DNA of 16,784 bases from Thalassospiraceae bacterium (GTDB taxonomy: Bacteria; Pseudomonadota; Alphaproteobacteria; Rhodospirillales; Magnetovibrionaceae): NCBI GenBank assembly GCA_030638205.1, contig DAOWFB010000055.1, positions 1 through 16,784 of the forward strand, written 5' to 3'. The notes under the pieces are model-generated. The model saw only the letters and a program-made list of their open reading frames with translations, was not told the DNA's origin and ran no database searches. Positions 8,024 through 15,664 of this stretch are shown here, one piece after another. Every line of letters begins with the position of its first letter. The stretch's first letter is position 1. Both the position numbers and the translations under genes were made by a program.

Positions 8024-8745
8024 GACGACACCTCCGCATTACCGGTGTTAATGGGTGCTGGTTCAGGTGTGGTTACACCCGTTTCTTTATCAAGCTTGAT
8101 GGTAATTTCATTAAGACTGTTTTCCATTTCCAGCCTTATATTTTCAAGTTGTTCAGCCGATGCATCGCGGGGGACTTCAATCGGGGTTCCTATTTCAAAA
8201 ACACCACGGGCAAACGGAAGCGGAACCAACATTTTATCCCATGTACCTAACATTTTTGCCCCACTCATTGAATTGGACACGGGCACCAAAACCGCACCCG
8301 ATATGCGGGCAATATCAATTGCACTGGACTGCATTCTTTGGCGGGGGCCGCGAGGGCCGTCCGGAGTTATTGATACAGCTCCTCCGCTTTTAAGAACTTT
8401 TAATATTCCACGCACCGCTTGGGAACCGCCTTTGCTGGTTGAGCCCCATATGGTTTTTACGCCCAAACGGTTATATGCCCCCGCGGCAATTTTTCCATCA
8501 CGATGGGGGGTGCTTAGCTGGTGTAGGGGCTTGCTGGTTTTCCATGCAAATGCATTGGCTATTAGGCGTGAATGCCAAAAACATAGAATTATTGGTCGAT
8601 CTTCATCAATTAATAATTGTACGGTTTTCCAGCCGCGAATATCCCAATGCCCGGTTAAGCGTACAAAGCGCAGGTATGACGCAGCAAGCATGGATACGAC
8701 ATTTTGCGCCCAGGGTTGATTGAGTATTTTTTTGTAAAGCTTCAC
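8020..8745 (-). CDS. DUF374 family acyltransferase (possible LpxJ-like lipid A late acyltransferase)
   Basis: 241 residues. The central region is that of the DUF374 branch of lysophospholipid acyltransferases: ILCFWHSRL with the candidate catalytic His58, the LSTPHRDG segment, WGSTSKGGSQA, and the ITPDGPRGPR block (all about 53-145). DUF374 proteins were linked to lipid A late acylation when LpxJ of epsilonproteobacteria was described; that activity is established there, and applying it here is inference from position next to waaA and lpxK. The alternative is a phospholipid acyltransferase role. The start is GTG at 8745, with GAGG about 10 bases upstream. The C-terminus is a charged tail ending in a Pro/Asn-rich stretch that overlaps the waaA start by 4 bases. 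The msbA-like gene ends 42 bases upstream. Confidence 0.87.
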   Translation of the reverse strand: MKLYKKILNQPWAQNVVSMLAASYLRFVRLTGHWDIRGWKTVQLLIDEDRPIILCFWHSRLIANAFAWKTSKPLHQLSTPHRDGKIAAGAYNRLGVKTIWGSTSKGGSQAVRGILKVLKSGGAVSITPDGPRGPRQRMQSSAIDIARISGAVLVPVSNSMSGAKMLGTWDKMLVPLPFARGVFEIGTPIEVPRDASAEQLENIRLEMENSLNEITIKLDKETGVTTPEPAPINTGNAEVSS

Positions 8746-8787
8746 TTGGTTAGCGCCTCACGTTCACCGACGGCATAATTAACCGCA

Positions 8788-10614
8788 TCACTGCCCATCA
8801 TCTTCAAACTGCAAATGATAAAGGCTGGAATACGCCCCCCCCTTATCCAGTAGCTCGCCGTGGCTTCCTTGTTCAATTATCCGCCCCGCATCTAAAACAT
8901 ATATCAAATCTGCACCGACAACGGTTGAAAGCCTATGGGCAATTACAAGCGTTGTTCTATCTTTCATTAATTCATCCAGTGCATTTTGCACGTTGCGTTC
9001 GGATTCTGTATCAAGTGCCGAAGTGGCCTCATCAAGCAGTAATATGGGTGCATTTTTTAACATGGCCCGGGCTATGGCTAAGCGTTGGCGTTGGCCACCG
9101 GAAAGCTTTACCCCGTGTTCGCCAACTTGGGTATCAAAGCCTTGGGGCAGTTCTTCTATAAAGCCAAGGGCCGAGGCATTGCGTGCGGCATCGATTATTT
9201 CATCTTCTGATGCTCCTTGGCGGCCATAGGCTATGTTGGCGCGAACGCTGTCATCAAAAAGTGTTATTTCTTGGCTGACTAGCGCCATGGAACCGCGCAA
9301 CGATTTTATTGTAACGTCGCGGATATCCTGCCCATCAATCATAACCCGGCCTTCGTTTATTTCGTAAAAGCGGGGTACCAAATTCATCAATGTTGATTTG
9401 CCCGCACCCGACGCGCCGACCAGCGCAACGGTTTTACCGGCGGGAACTGTGATGTTTATATGGCTTATTGTGTCAGTAGATGTGTTTTCATCGCTTTTGT
9501 CATAGGCAAAGGAAACGTTTTCCAGTTTTATTTCACCACCGTTGGGCGAAAGATCAGATGCGTTTAGTTTGTTTTTTATTGATGCACTACGGTCAAGAAG
9601 CGCAAACGTGCGCTCGGCCCCGGCTAGACCCTCTTGAACGGTGGCGTTAAGATTGGCAAGACGTTTCATAGGTTCATAGGCCGAAAGAAGTGCCGCGATA
9701 AATGAAAAAAACGAACCCGCATCCATGCCGCCGTCAATTACTCGTTGGCCGCCATAAACAATAACCATCGCGATGGCAACGCCGCCAAGGGTTTCCATTA
9801 TGGGGCTGTTCATGGCTCGTGCGCGGTTTGCCTTTAGAAATGTCCTGAACAGTTTATCTATAATTTCGCCCACACGACCCTGTTCGTAAGGTTCCATCGA
9901 ATATGCTTTTACAACCCGAATGCCTTGAAACGTTTGCTCTAATAACGTGGTGAACATTCCAGTTTCTTCTTGAAAGGCGGTGGTGACCCGACGCATTTTA
10001 CGGCCAATTTTTACAATTGGTAAAATTGCCAGGGGGAAAACTATAAACGCAACCCCGGCCAATTGTGCGTCTTGAATAAACATCAGCGCAACAAGACCGA
10101 TAAGTGTAAGCAGGTCTTTGCCAAAAACCGTAATTGCGTGTGAAACCGTAACCCGTATGGCATGGATATCGACGGTAAAACGGCTTACTAATTTTCCGGT
10201 TGAATTGTTGTGAAAGAAAGTCATATCCAGACCGGTCATGTGGTTGTAGAGCTGCTTTTGTAAATCTGCGACAATGCGAAGCCCTACAAACGCCATCAAA
10301 ACCGATTGGGCATAGTTGGCGATACCTTTAATAAAAAATGTTATTAAAATTGCGCTGCCGATAAGCATCAGCATGTCTTCGCGTTGGTCGATAAAAATAT
10401 CGTTAACCACCGGCTTTAACAGCCAAATGCTTATGGCAGTGGCAGCGGCCATAATGGCCATGCAAATAACGGCCAACACCAGCCACCATTTATATTGCCT
10501 AACATTTTCGCGCCACAGTCGACCCATAAGAACGGATGTGCTCGCGTGCTTGCCAGCCGTGGATTTATGAGCGTGCTTGTCAGCCGCAGATTTATGAGCG
10601 TGTATTTTTGACAA
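8788..10614 (-). CDS. msbA: MsbA-type lipid A-core flippase, ABC exporter with fused permease and ATPase
   Basis: 608 residues. The exporter half has membrane segments near 44-66, 84-104, 160-205 and 275-310. The ATPase half has Walker A GASGAGKST (400-408), the Q-loop at SQE, signature LSGGQ (504-508), Walker B ILLLDE (524-529) and the H-loop in IAHRLS. MsbA flips core-lipid A across the inner membrane using ATP as a homodimer. The lipid A genes immediately downstream support that substrate, though homologous multidrug exporters look alike. The start is TTG at 10614 with GGGGA 10 bases upstream. The next candidate, ATG at 10527 (Met30), has no ribosome site. The resulting N-terminus is odd: residues 5-24 are two copies of a His/Lys/Ala nonapeptide (see the repeat entry). 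A 98-base gap separates this gene from pmbA. Confidence 0.9.
   Translation of the reverse strand: MSKIHAHKSAADKHAHKSTAGKHASTSVLMGRLWRENVRQYKWWLVLAVICMAIMAAATAISIWLLKPVVNDIFIDQREDMLMLIGSAILITFFIKGIANYAQSVLMAFVGLRIVADLQKQLYNHMTGLDMTFFHNNSTGKLVSRFTVDIHAIRVTVSHAITVFGKDLLTLIGLVALMFIQDAQLAGVAFIVFPLAILPIVKIGRKMRRVTTAFQEETGMFTTLLEQTFQGIRVVKAYSMEPYEQGRVGEIIDKLFRTFLKANRARAMNSPIMETLGGVAIAMVIVYGGQRVIDGGMDAGSFFSFIAALLSAYEPMKRLANLNATVQEGLAGAERTFALLDRSASIKNKLNASDLSPNGGEIKLENVSFAYDKSDENTSTDTISHINITVPAGKTVALVGASGAGKSTLMNLVPRFYEINEGRVMIDGQDIRDVTIKSLRGSMALVSQEITLFDDSVRANIAYGRQGASEDEIIDAARNASALGFIEELPQGFDTQVGEHGVKLSGGQRQRLAIARAMLKNAPILLLDEATSALDTESERNVQNALDELMKDRTTLVIAHRLSTVVGADLIYVLDAGRIIEQGSHGELLDKGGAYSSLYHLQFEDDGQ
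10544..10597 (-). repeat. In-frame 27-base tandem duplication encoding a His-rich nonapeptide
   Basis: Two adjacent 27-base units, 10544-10570 and 10571-10597, differ at only three positions (10 versus 37, 17 versus 44 and 18 versus 45 of the array, by direct alignment). The first 5 bases of a third copy follow. Read on the minus strand, they encode HKSAADKHA and HKSTAGKHA near the N-terminus of the MsbA-like protein. Because 27 is a multiple of three, the frame is kept. The few differences suggest a fairly recent duplication by slippage. Confidence 0.85.
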
Positions 10615-10643
10615 GTTGGTGTATTCCCCGAAATTTAGCCAAT

Positions 10644-10670
10644 ATTGTAGGCGGTTAGACGTGTCCGCAA
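10644..10670 (-). promoter_or_regulatory. Possible promoter for the msbA-lipid A operon
   Basis: In the 98-base gap upstream of msbA, the minus strand carries TACAAT (10644-10649, one mismatch to the -10 consensus). TTGCGG (10665-10670) lies 15 bases upstream as a poor -35. The spacing is short, so this is tentative. A promoter here would let the lipid A genes be expressed apart from ubiD and pmbA. Confidence 0.25.
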
Positions 10671-10712
10671 TGTAGCATGGAGATTAAATAAGGGCCAATA
10701 CGGGGTAAATGC

Positions 10713-12050
10713 CTAAGTTCCAGCTATGGTCATGGCCTCAATTCTGATGCTAGGGCTGTCGGTGCCATAGCGAAAGACAAGGTCATTGGCTGGCTCAAGG
10801 CTCAAAAACATGCCTTTTAGGTTGCCAGCTACCGTCAATTCGCTAACCGGAAATGCGATTTCACCTTTTTCAATCCAAAACCCGGATGCGCCACGGGAAT
10901 AATCGCCGGTTACCTGATTTACCCCCATGCCGATAAGTTCGGTAATTAGTATCCCCTTATCAATTTCCTCAATCATTTGCGCCTGGGTTTTATTTCCCGG
11001 CTCAAGATACAGATTGCTGGAGCTCGGGTGTGGTGGGCCGGACACCCCGCGTGAAGCGGAACCGGTGCTTTGTAAACCCAATTGCCGGGCCGAACGCAAA
11101 TCAAGAAACCATGTGCTAAGGACGCCATCATTAATGATATTCATTTTTGTTGATGCAATGCCCTCATCATCAAACGGGGCCGAGCTAAGACCGCGCTTGC
11201 GTAACGGGTCATCAACAATATTTATGCCGGGCTTAAAAATTTGCTCATCCATACTGTCTTTTAAAAATGACGTGCCGCGCGCTATTGATTGCCCGTTAAC
11301 CGCACCGGAAAGATGCCCGACAAGTGATTTTGCAACCCGGGCATCATAAATAACCGGCAAAGTTTGTGATGCTACTTTTTTTGAACCTAATCTTTTAACC
11401 GCGTTTTCGCCCGCCGTGCGCCCAACCTCGGCTGCATCGCGCAAATCTTCTAACCATACTGCCCCGGTGTAATCCCAGTCGCGTTCCATTTCTGTTCCGC
11501 TGCCCGCCAAAAGTGATGCGCTTAAATTAAAGCCGGATCTGGAATATGTGTGGGCCAGCCCATTGCTTGCGGCCATGGCGACTTTTGTTTTACCAAAACC
11601 AACGCTTGCCCCTTCGGAGTTGGTAACGCCCTTAACCGCAAGGCCCGCTTCTTCGGCGGCACGGGCCATTTCTTCCATTTGTTTTGCGCTTGGCTCATAT
11701 GCGTCGAACATATCCAAATCAGGAATTTCTCCGCTGATAAGTTGTTCAGGATCAGCTAGCCCGGCAAATTCATCTTCGGGTACGGCGCGTGCCATGGCAA
11801 TTGCACGTTCAACCATTTCATCAAGCGATTTAGGCGATGTGTCGGATGTGGAAACTATGGCTTGGCGTTTACCCACCAGCACACGCAGGCCAAGGTCGCT
11901 GCCTTCGGAACGGTCTAGCTGTTCAACCGCGCCCAAGCGGTAGGTTAAAGACAATGATGTCCCCTCAACCCGCACCGCATCGGCGGCATCGGCACCTTTG
12001 GCCTTTGCTTTTTTAATCAGGTCTTGGAGAAGATTTAATGTGTCGTTCAT
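10713..12050 (-). CDS. pmbA: PmbA/TldE family metalloprotease subunit
   Basis: 445 residues, the usual length. PmbA (TldE) pairs with TldD to form a protease that matures microcin B17 and degrades CcdA in E. coli, and acts on modified peptides elsewhere. The HExxxH zinc motif found in TldD is absent, which identifies this as the non-catalytic TldE partner. Recognisable segments are the N-terminal RSEGSDLGLRVLVG stretch, KGVTNSEGASVGFGKT, and the C-terminal NQVTGDYSRGASGFWIEKGE block with FPVSELTVAGNLK, typical of PmbA. tldD is not in the window. The ATG at 12050 has only a weak, distant GGA upstream. ubiD ends 31 bases before it on the same strand, suggesting co-transcription. In several alphaproteobacteria pmbA sits beside the lipid A genes, as here. 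Confidence 0.93.
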   Translation of the reverse strand: MNDTLNLLQDLIKKAKAKGADAADAVRVEGTSLSLTYRLGAVEQLDRSEGSDLGLRVLVGKRQAIVSTSDTSPKSLDEMVERAIAMARAVPEDEFAGLADPEQLISGEIPDLDMFDAYEPSAKQMEEMARAAEEAGLAVKGVTNSEGASVGFGKTKVAMAASNGLAHTYSRSGFNLSASLLAGSGTEMERDWDYTGAVWLEDLRDAAEVGRTAGENAVKRLGSKKVASQTLPVIYDARVAKSLVGHLSGAVNGQSIARGTSFLKDSMDEQIFKPGINIVDDPLRKRGLSSAPFDDEGIASTKMNIINDGVLSTWFLDLRSARQLGLQSTGSASRGVSGPPHPSSSNLYLEPGNKTQAQMIEEIDKGILITELIGMGVNQVTGDYSRGASGFWIEKGEIAFPVSELTVAGNLKGMFLSLEPANDLVFRYGTDSPSIRIEAMTIAGT

Positions 12051-12081
12051 TTGATTTTATTTTTCCAAATTGGCCAAAGAA

Positions 12082-13605
12082 TTATTTTTTAGCAGGCCAG
12101 ATAGGCCTGCCCGAACCAGGTAAGCCCAGCTCATCCCACATGGCAGAAACTTTTTCCACCACGTCATCATCCATACGTATTTTAGTGCCCCATTCACGGG
12201 TTATTTCCGAACCCATTTTTGTGGTGGCATCAATGCCCATTTTTGAGCCCAGTCCCGAAGCGGGCGAGGCAAAATCAAGATAATCTATGGGCGTGCCCTC
12301 GATTAAGGTGGTGTCTCGCGCTCCATCCACATTGGTGGAAATTGCCCAGATTACATCTTTCCAGTCCCGCGCATTGATGTCTTCATCAACCACGATTACA
12401 AATTTAGTGTAGGTAAACTGGCGCAAATATGACCAGACCCCCATCATTATTCGTTTGGCATGGCCGGGGTATGATTTTTTCATACTAACAACCGCAACCC
12501 GGTACGAGCAGGCCTCGGGCGGCAGCCAAAAATCCACTACTTCGGGGAACTGTTGAATAAATAGCGGCACAAACACATCGTTTAATGCCTCACCCAATAC
12601 GCTGGGTTCGTCCGGCGGGCGCCCGGTAAATGTGGAAAGATAAATTGGATTTTTTCGCATTGTAATTGCGCTAACGGTGAACACCGGGAACTCTTCAACC
12701 GAATTATAATATCCGGTGTGGTCACCATAGGGGCCTTCGGGGCCGGTCTCAGATAATGAAATATGACCCTCTAAAACAATTTCGGCTGTGGCCGGAACTT
12801 TTAACGGCACCGTTTTGCAATCAACCAGCTCTACCTTTTCACCTCGCAAAAGCCCGGCAAATTGATATTCGGAAAGGGTGTCGGGAACCGGGGTAACGGC
12901 GGCCAATATGGTTCCGGGGTCAGCCCCAATAACCACGGCGACCGGCATGGGGGTGTCATTTTTTTCTTTCCAGCGGGCAAAATGCTGGGCACCGCCACGG
13001 TGGTGCAGCCAACGCATTAGGGTCGTGTTCTTGCCCGTTACCTGCATGCGGTAAATGCCCAGATTAGGGCTATCGCGTTTATCTGTTTCTGGGTCGGGCC
13101 CACCGGTTACAACCAGCCCCCAGGTAATAAGCGGCCCCGGTTCGCCGGGCCAGCATGTCTGGATCGGCAGGGTGGAAAGATCCACATCGTCGCCTTCGAT
13201 TATCACTTCATGCACCGGTGCTTTTTTTACCGATTTGGGCTTCATCGACATAACCGATTTCATCAACGGCAATAATTCCATGGCTTCACGCCAGCCGCCG
13301 GGTGGTTCGGGCTGGCGCAGGAAAGCCAACATTTCACCAACTTCGCGCAGTTCGCCGGGTTCGCGGTTCATGCCGCGGGCCACGCGCTCAACGGTTCCGA
13401 ACAGGTTTACCAGCACCGGAACATTTGTCGGTGTGCCATCGGGGTTTACCGGATTTTCAAATAACACCGCCGGGCCCTTTTCGGCCAAAAGCCGGGTTTG
13501 GATTTCGGTCATTTCAAGGTGTGGCGATACCGGGGCAGCCACGCGGACTAAATCTCCGCTTTGCTCCAATTTTTCAATAAAATCTCTTAATGATGAATAA
13601 GCCAT
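12082..13605 (-). CDS. ubiD: 3-polyprenyl-4-hydroxybenzoate decarboxylase UbiD
   Basis: 507 residues from the ATG at 13605. UbiD uses prenylated FMN (made by UbiX) to decarboxylate 3-polyprenyl-4-hydroxybenzoate in ubiquinone synthesis. The N-terminus [15 protein letters not shown] matches the family start. Two upstream in-frame codons (to 13650) would add 15 residues without such a match. The cofactor and active-site region is intact: Arg186 in GIYRMQV and [12 protein letters not shown] with Glu290 and Asp295, the expected Glu/Arg/Asp set. The C-terminal [20 protein letters not shown] block is very close to the enterobacterial UbiD sequence, favouring ubiquinone synthesis over the many aromatic-acid decarboxylases of this family. 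ubiX is not in the window, while ubiA lies about 2 kb away. A TATAAA at 13616-13621 on the minus strand lies only 10 bases from the ATG, so a nearly leaderless transcript is possible. Confidence 0.94.
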   Translation of the reverse strand: MAYSSLRDFIEKLEQSGDLVRVAAPVSPHLEMTEIQTRLLAEKGPAVLFENPVNPDGTPTNVPVLVNLFGTVERVARGMNREPGELREVGEMLAFLRQPEPPGGWREAMELLPLMKSVMSMKPKSVKKAPVHEVIIEGDDVDLSTLPIQTCWPGEPGPLITWGLVVTGGPDPETDKRDSPNLGIYRMQVTGKNTTLMRWLHHRGGAQHFARWKEKNDTPMPVAVVIGADPGTILAAVTPVPDTLSEYQFAGLLRGEKVELVDCKTVPLKVPATAEIVLEGHISLSETGPEGPYGDHTGYYNSVEEFPVFTVSAITMRKNPIYLSTFTGRPPDEPSVLGEALNDVFVPLFIQQFPEVVDFWLPPEACSYRVAVVSMKKSYPGHAKRIMMGVWSYLRQFTYTKFVIVVDEDINARDWKDVIWAISTNVDGARDTTLIEGTPIDYLDFASPASGLGSKMGIDATTKMGSEITREWGTKIRMDDDVVEKVSAMWDELGLPGSGRPIWPAKK

Positions 13606-13805
13606 GACACCAATGTTTATACGAAATATTCGCCAATCAACACAAAACATTGCAAAAAATCGAAATAATCAGGCATACGGTTTATTTGTGGGCGTTGTGC
13701 AGATGGGCAATATAATGCTTTAATTGCTTGTAGATAGGCCAGAAGATAGGGTTGTCATTTGGGGCATAGCCTAATATGCGCCTTGAGGCGTGGGAATTAT
13801 ACAGC
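13606..13805. other. Divergent intergenic region between ubiD and the HD-GYP gene
   Basis: This 200-base AT-rich region is the longest non-coding stretch in the window and should hold promoters for both flanking genes. I see a TATAAT on the plus strand (13711-13716) and a TATAAA on the minus strand (13616-13621). A 36-codon plus-strand ORF (13613-13723) lacks a ribosome site and is probably chance. I find no RNA gene or strong hairpin. Confidence 0.6.
13686..13716 (+). promoter_or_regulatory. Possible promoter for the HD-GYP gene
   Basis: A perfect TATAAT (13711-13716) is preceded by TTGTGG (13686-13691) with 19 bases between them. The -10 is strong, but the -35 and spacing are only fair. 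The predicted start of transcription, near 13723, would leave a leader of about 50 to 80 bases depending on which start codon is used. Confidence 0.35.
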
Positions 13806-15644
13806 ATGACATCAGACGGAAAATCTTCCGAAAACCAAGTTAACCGACGCGAGGGCCCTAATTATGCGCGCTTGGTTGAAATTGGTATCGCGTTATCGGC
13901 CGAACATGACCACAAGCGCTTGCTTGAAACCATACTTATCGAAGCAAAATCCATGTGCCATGCCGATGGCGGCACGCTTTATATGAGCGGCAATCTAGTG
14001 GAGCATGAAGGCGAAACAATTTTCGAACCCGAAGGCGATGGAAAGTTTTTGGAGTTTGAAATTATGCGCACCGATAGCTTGGGCATAGCCAAGGGCGGAA
14101 CCACCGGCGAAGATATTCCGTTTCCACCATTGCCATTACATAATCCGGAAACTGGCGAGCCCAACCATAAAAATATTGCAACCCACGTCGCCCTTAGCGG
14201 CAATACCGTTAACGTCGAAGACGCCTATACATCAACCAAGTTTGATTTTAGCGGCACTAAAAAATTCGACGAAGGAACCGGCTATCGTTCAAAATCGTTT
14301 TTAACAGTTCCGTTGAAAAATCATTCCGGCGAAATTATTGGCGTTTTGCAATTGCTCAATGCCAAAAACCCAAAAACAAATGAAGTAATAACATTTGATA
14401 AAACAATCCAGCCGCTTATCGAAGCATTGGCAAGCCAAGCTGCGGTTGCGGTTGATAACCAATTGCTTATTGATGCCCAGCGCAGGCTGTTTGATGCATT
14501 TATCATGGTTATGGGTGGCGCCATTGATGCCAAGTCACCCTATACTGGCGGCCATTGCGCCCGCGTCCCAGAATTGGCTGAAATGTTGGCGGTTGCCGCG
14601 TGCAGTTCAAACGATGGCACGCTGAATGAATTTTCATTAGATGATGACGGTTTTCGTGAACTGCATCTGGCAAGCTGGCTACATGATTGCGGCAAGGTAG
14701 TAACGCCGGAATATGTTGTTGATAAAGCGACCAAGCTTGAAACTATTTATGATCGCATTCATGAAATTCGCATGCGGTTTGAAATTCTTAAACGTGACGC
14801 CGAAATTACCTATTGGAAAGGTATCGCCCAAGGCGGTGACGAGCCAACCCTCAAAAAAGAAATGGAGACCGAGTGGACTAAGCTTGATGATGAATTTTCA
14901 TTCGTTGCCGAATGTAATGTTGGTGGTGAATTCATGGCTGATGAAAAGGTTGATCGTTTACGTGAAATTGCATCGCGCAAATGGATACGAACCCTTGATG
15001 ATCGCCTTGGCATTGCGCAGGAAGAATTATTACGCAAAGAAAAAACACCAGCCCAATCATTGCCGGCGGAAGAAAACCTGCTTGTCGATAGGCCCGACCA
15101 TATTTTCCCCCGTGATGGTGCGTTTGAGATTAATAACCCCGAAGAATTCGGCTTTGATATGGATGTTCCCAAAGATATGTTTAACCGGGGCGAGCTTGAT
15201 AATCTGTCCATTGCCCGCGGCACGGTAACCGCCGAAGACCGCTATATAATCCAAAACCATGTGGCGCAAACGGTTGTTATGCTTGACCAATTGCCTTTTC
15301 CCAAGCATTTATCCAGGGTTCCGGAATTTGCCGGATCGCACCATGAAACCCTTATCGGTACCGGTTATCCGCGCAAGCTTTCCAAGGAACAGATGTCAAT
15401 TCCTGCCCGCATAATGGCGCTGGCCGATGTGTTTGAGGCATTAACCGCCGCCGATAGGCCATACAAAAAACCAAAATCATTGAGCGACAGCATCAAGATT
15501 TTATCATTTATGGTCAAAGACCAACACATTGACCCCGAGCTTTTCCAGTTGTTGCTTAAATCTGGGATATACAAACAGTACGCAGAAAAATTCCTTCGTC
15601 CCGAACAAATAGACGAAGTTGATATTTCCCAATACTTAAATTGA
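13806..15644 (+). CDS. GAF and HD-GYP domain protein, probable cyclic-di-GMP phosphodiesterase with a large internal insert
   Basis: 612 residues from the ATG at 13806 (GGGA 10 bases upstream). An ATG at 13776 would add 10 residues and cannot be excluded. Residues about 25-225 look like a GAF sensory domain (YRSKSFLTVPL, GEIIGVLQLLNAKN). The rest is an HD-GYP metal-dependent phosphohydrolase, a class that usually linearises cyclic di-GMP. The expected metal ligands are present: His250 (YTGGHCARV), His293-Asp294 (HDCGK), His485 (IIQNHV), His512-His513 (HHE) and Asp541 (ALADVFEALTA). Two features are unusual. About 190 residues separate HDCGK from His485, against roughly 30 in typical HD-GYP proteins, and the GYP motif reads HHETLIGTGYP, with Ile replacing the usual Asp. 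No signal peptide or membrane segment is seen, so it is cytosolic. It stands alone between the two ubi genes; activity and ligand are inferred. Confidence 0.88.
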   Translation: MTSDGKSSENQVNRREGPNYARLVEIGIALSAEHDHKRLLETILIEAKSMCHADGGTLYMSGNLVEHEGETIFEPEGDGKFLEFEIMRTDSLGIAKGGTTGEDIPFPPLPLHNPETGEPNHKNIATHVALSGNTVNVEDAYTSTKFDFSGTKKFDEGTGYRSKSFLTVPLKNHSGEIIGVLQLLNAKNPKTNEVITFDKTIQPLIEALASQAAVAVDNQLLIDAQRRLFDAFIMVMGGAIDAKSPYTGGHCARVPELAEMLAVAACSSNDGTLNEFSLDDDGFRELHLASWLHDCGKVVTPEYVVDKATKLETIYDRIHEIRMRFEILKRDAEITYWKGIAQGGDEPTLKKEMETEWTKLDDEFSFVAECNVGGEFMADEKVDRLREIASRKWIRTLDDRLGIAQEELLRKEKTPAQSLPAEENLLVDRPDHIFPRDGAFEINNPEEFGFDMDVPKDMFNRGELDNLSIARGTVTAEDRYIIQNHVAQTVVMLDQLPFPKHLSRVPEFAGSHHETLIGTGYPRKLSKEQMSIPARIMALADVFEALTAADRPYKKPKSLSDSIKILSFMVKDQHIDPELFQLLLKSGIYKQYAEKFLRPEQIDEVDISQYLN

Positions 15645-15655
15645 AGCACTGCTTC
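15643..15655. terminator. Small hairpin between the convergent HD-GYP and ubiA genes
   Basis: GAAGC-ACT-GCTTC forms a 5-base-pair stem with a 3-base loop, starting within the stop codon of the HD-GYP gene. It has no clear run of T on either side, so if it terminates transcription it is weak. It is the only symmetrical element in the 20-base gap. Confidence 0.2.
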
Positions 15656-15664
15656 GTTGGTTTG

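Noticed and set aside
13606..13650. Longer ubiD start adding 15 residues
   Set aside because: The family start is MxYxxLRDFI at the ATG at 13605; the extension has no match and no ribosome site.
13613..13723. A 36-codon plus-strand ORF in the ubiD/HD-GYP gap
   Set aside because: It has no ribosome site, no recognisable sequence and overlaps the likely promoter region. Its length is within chance for AT-rich DNA.
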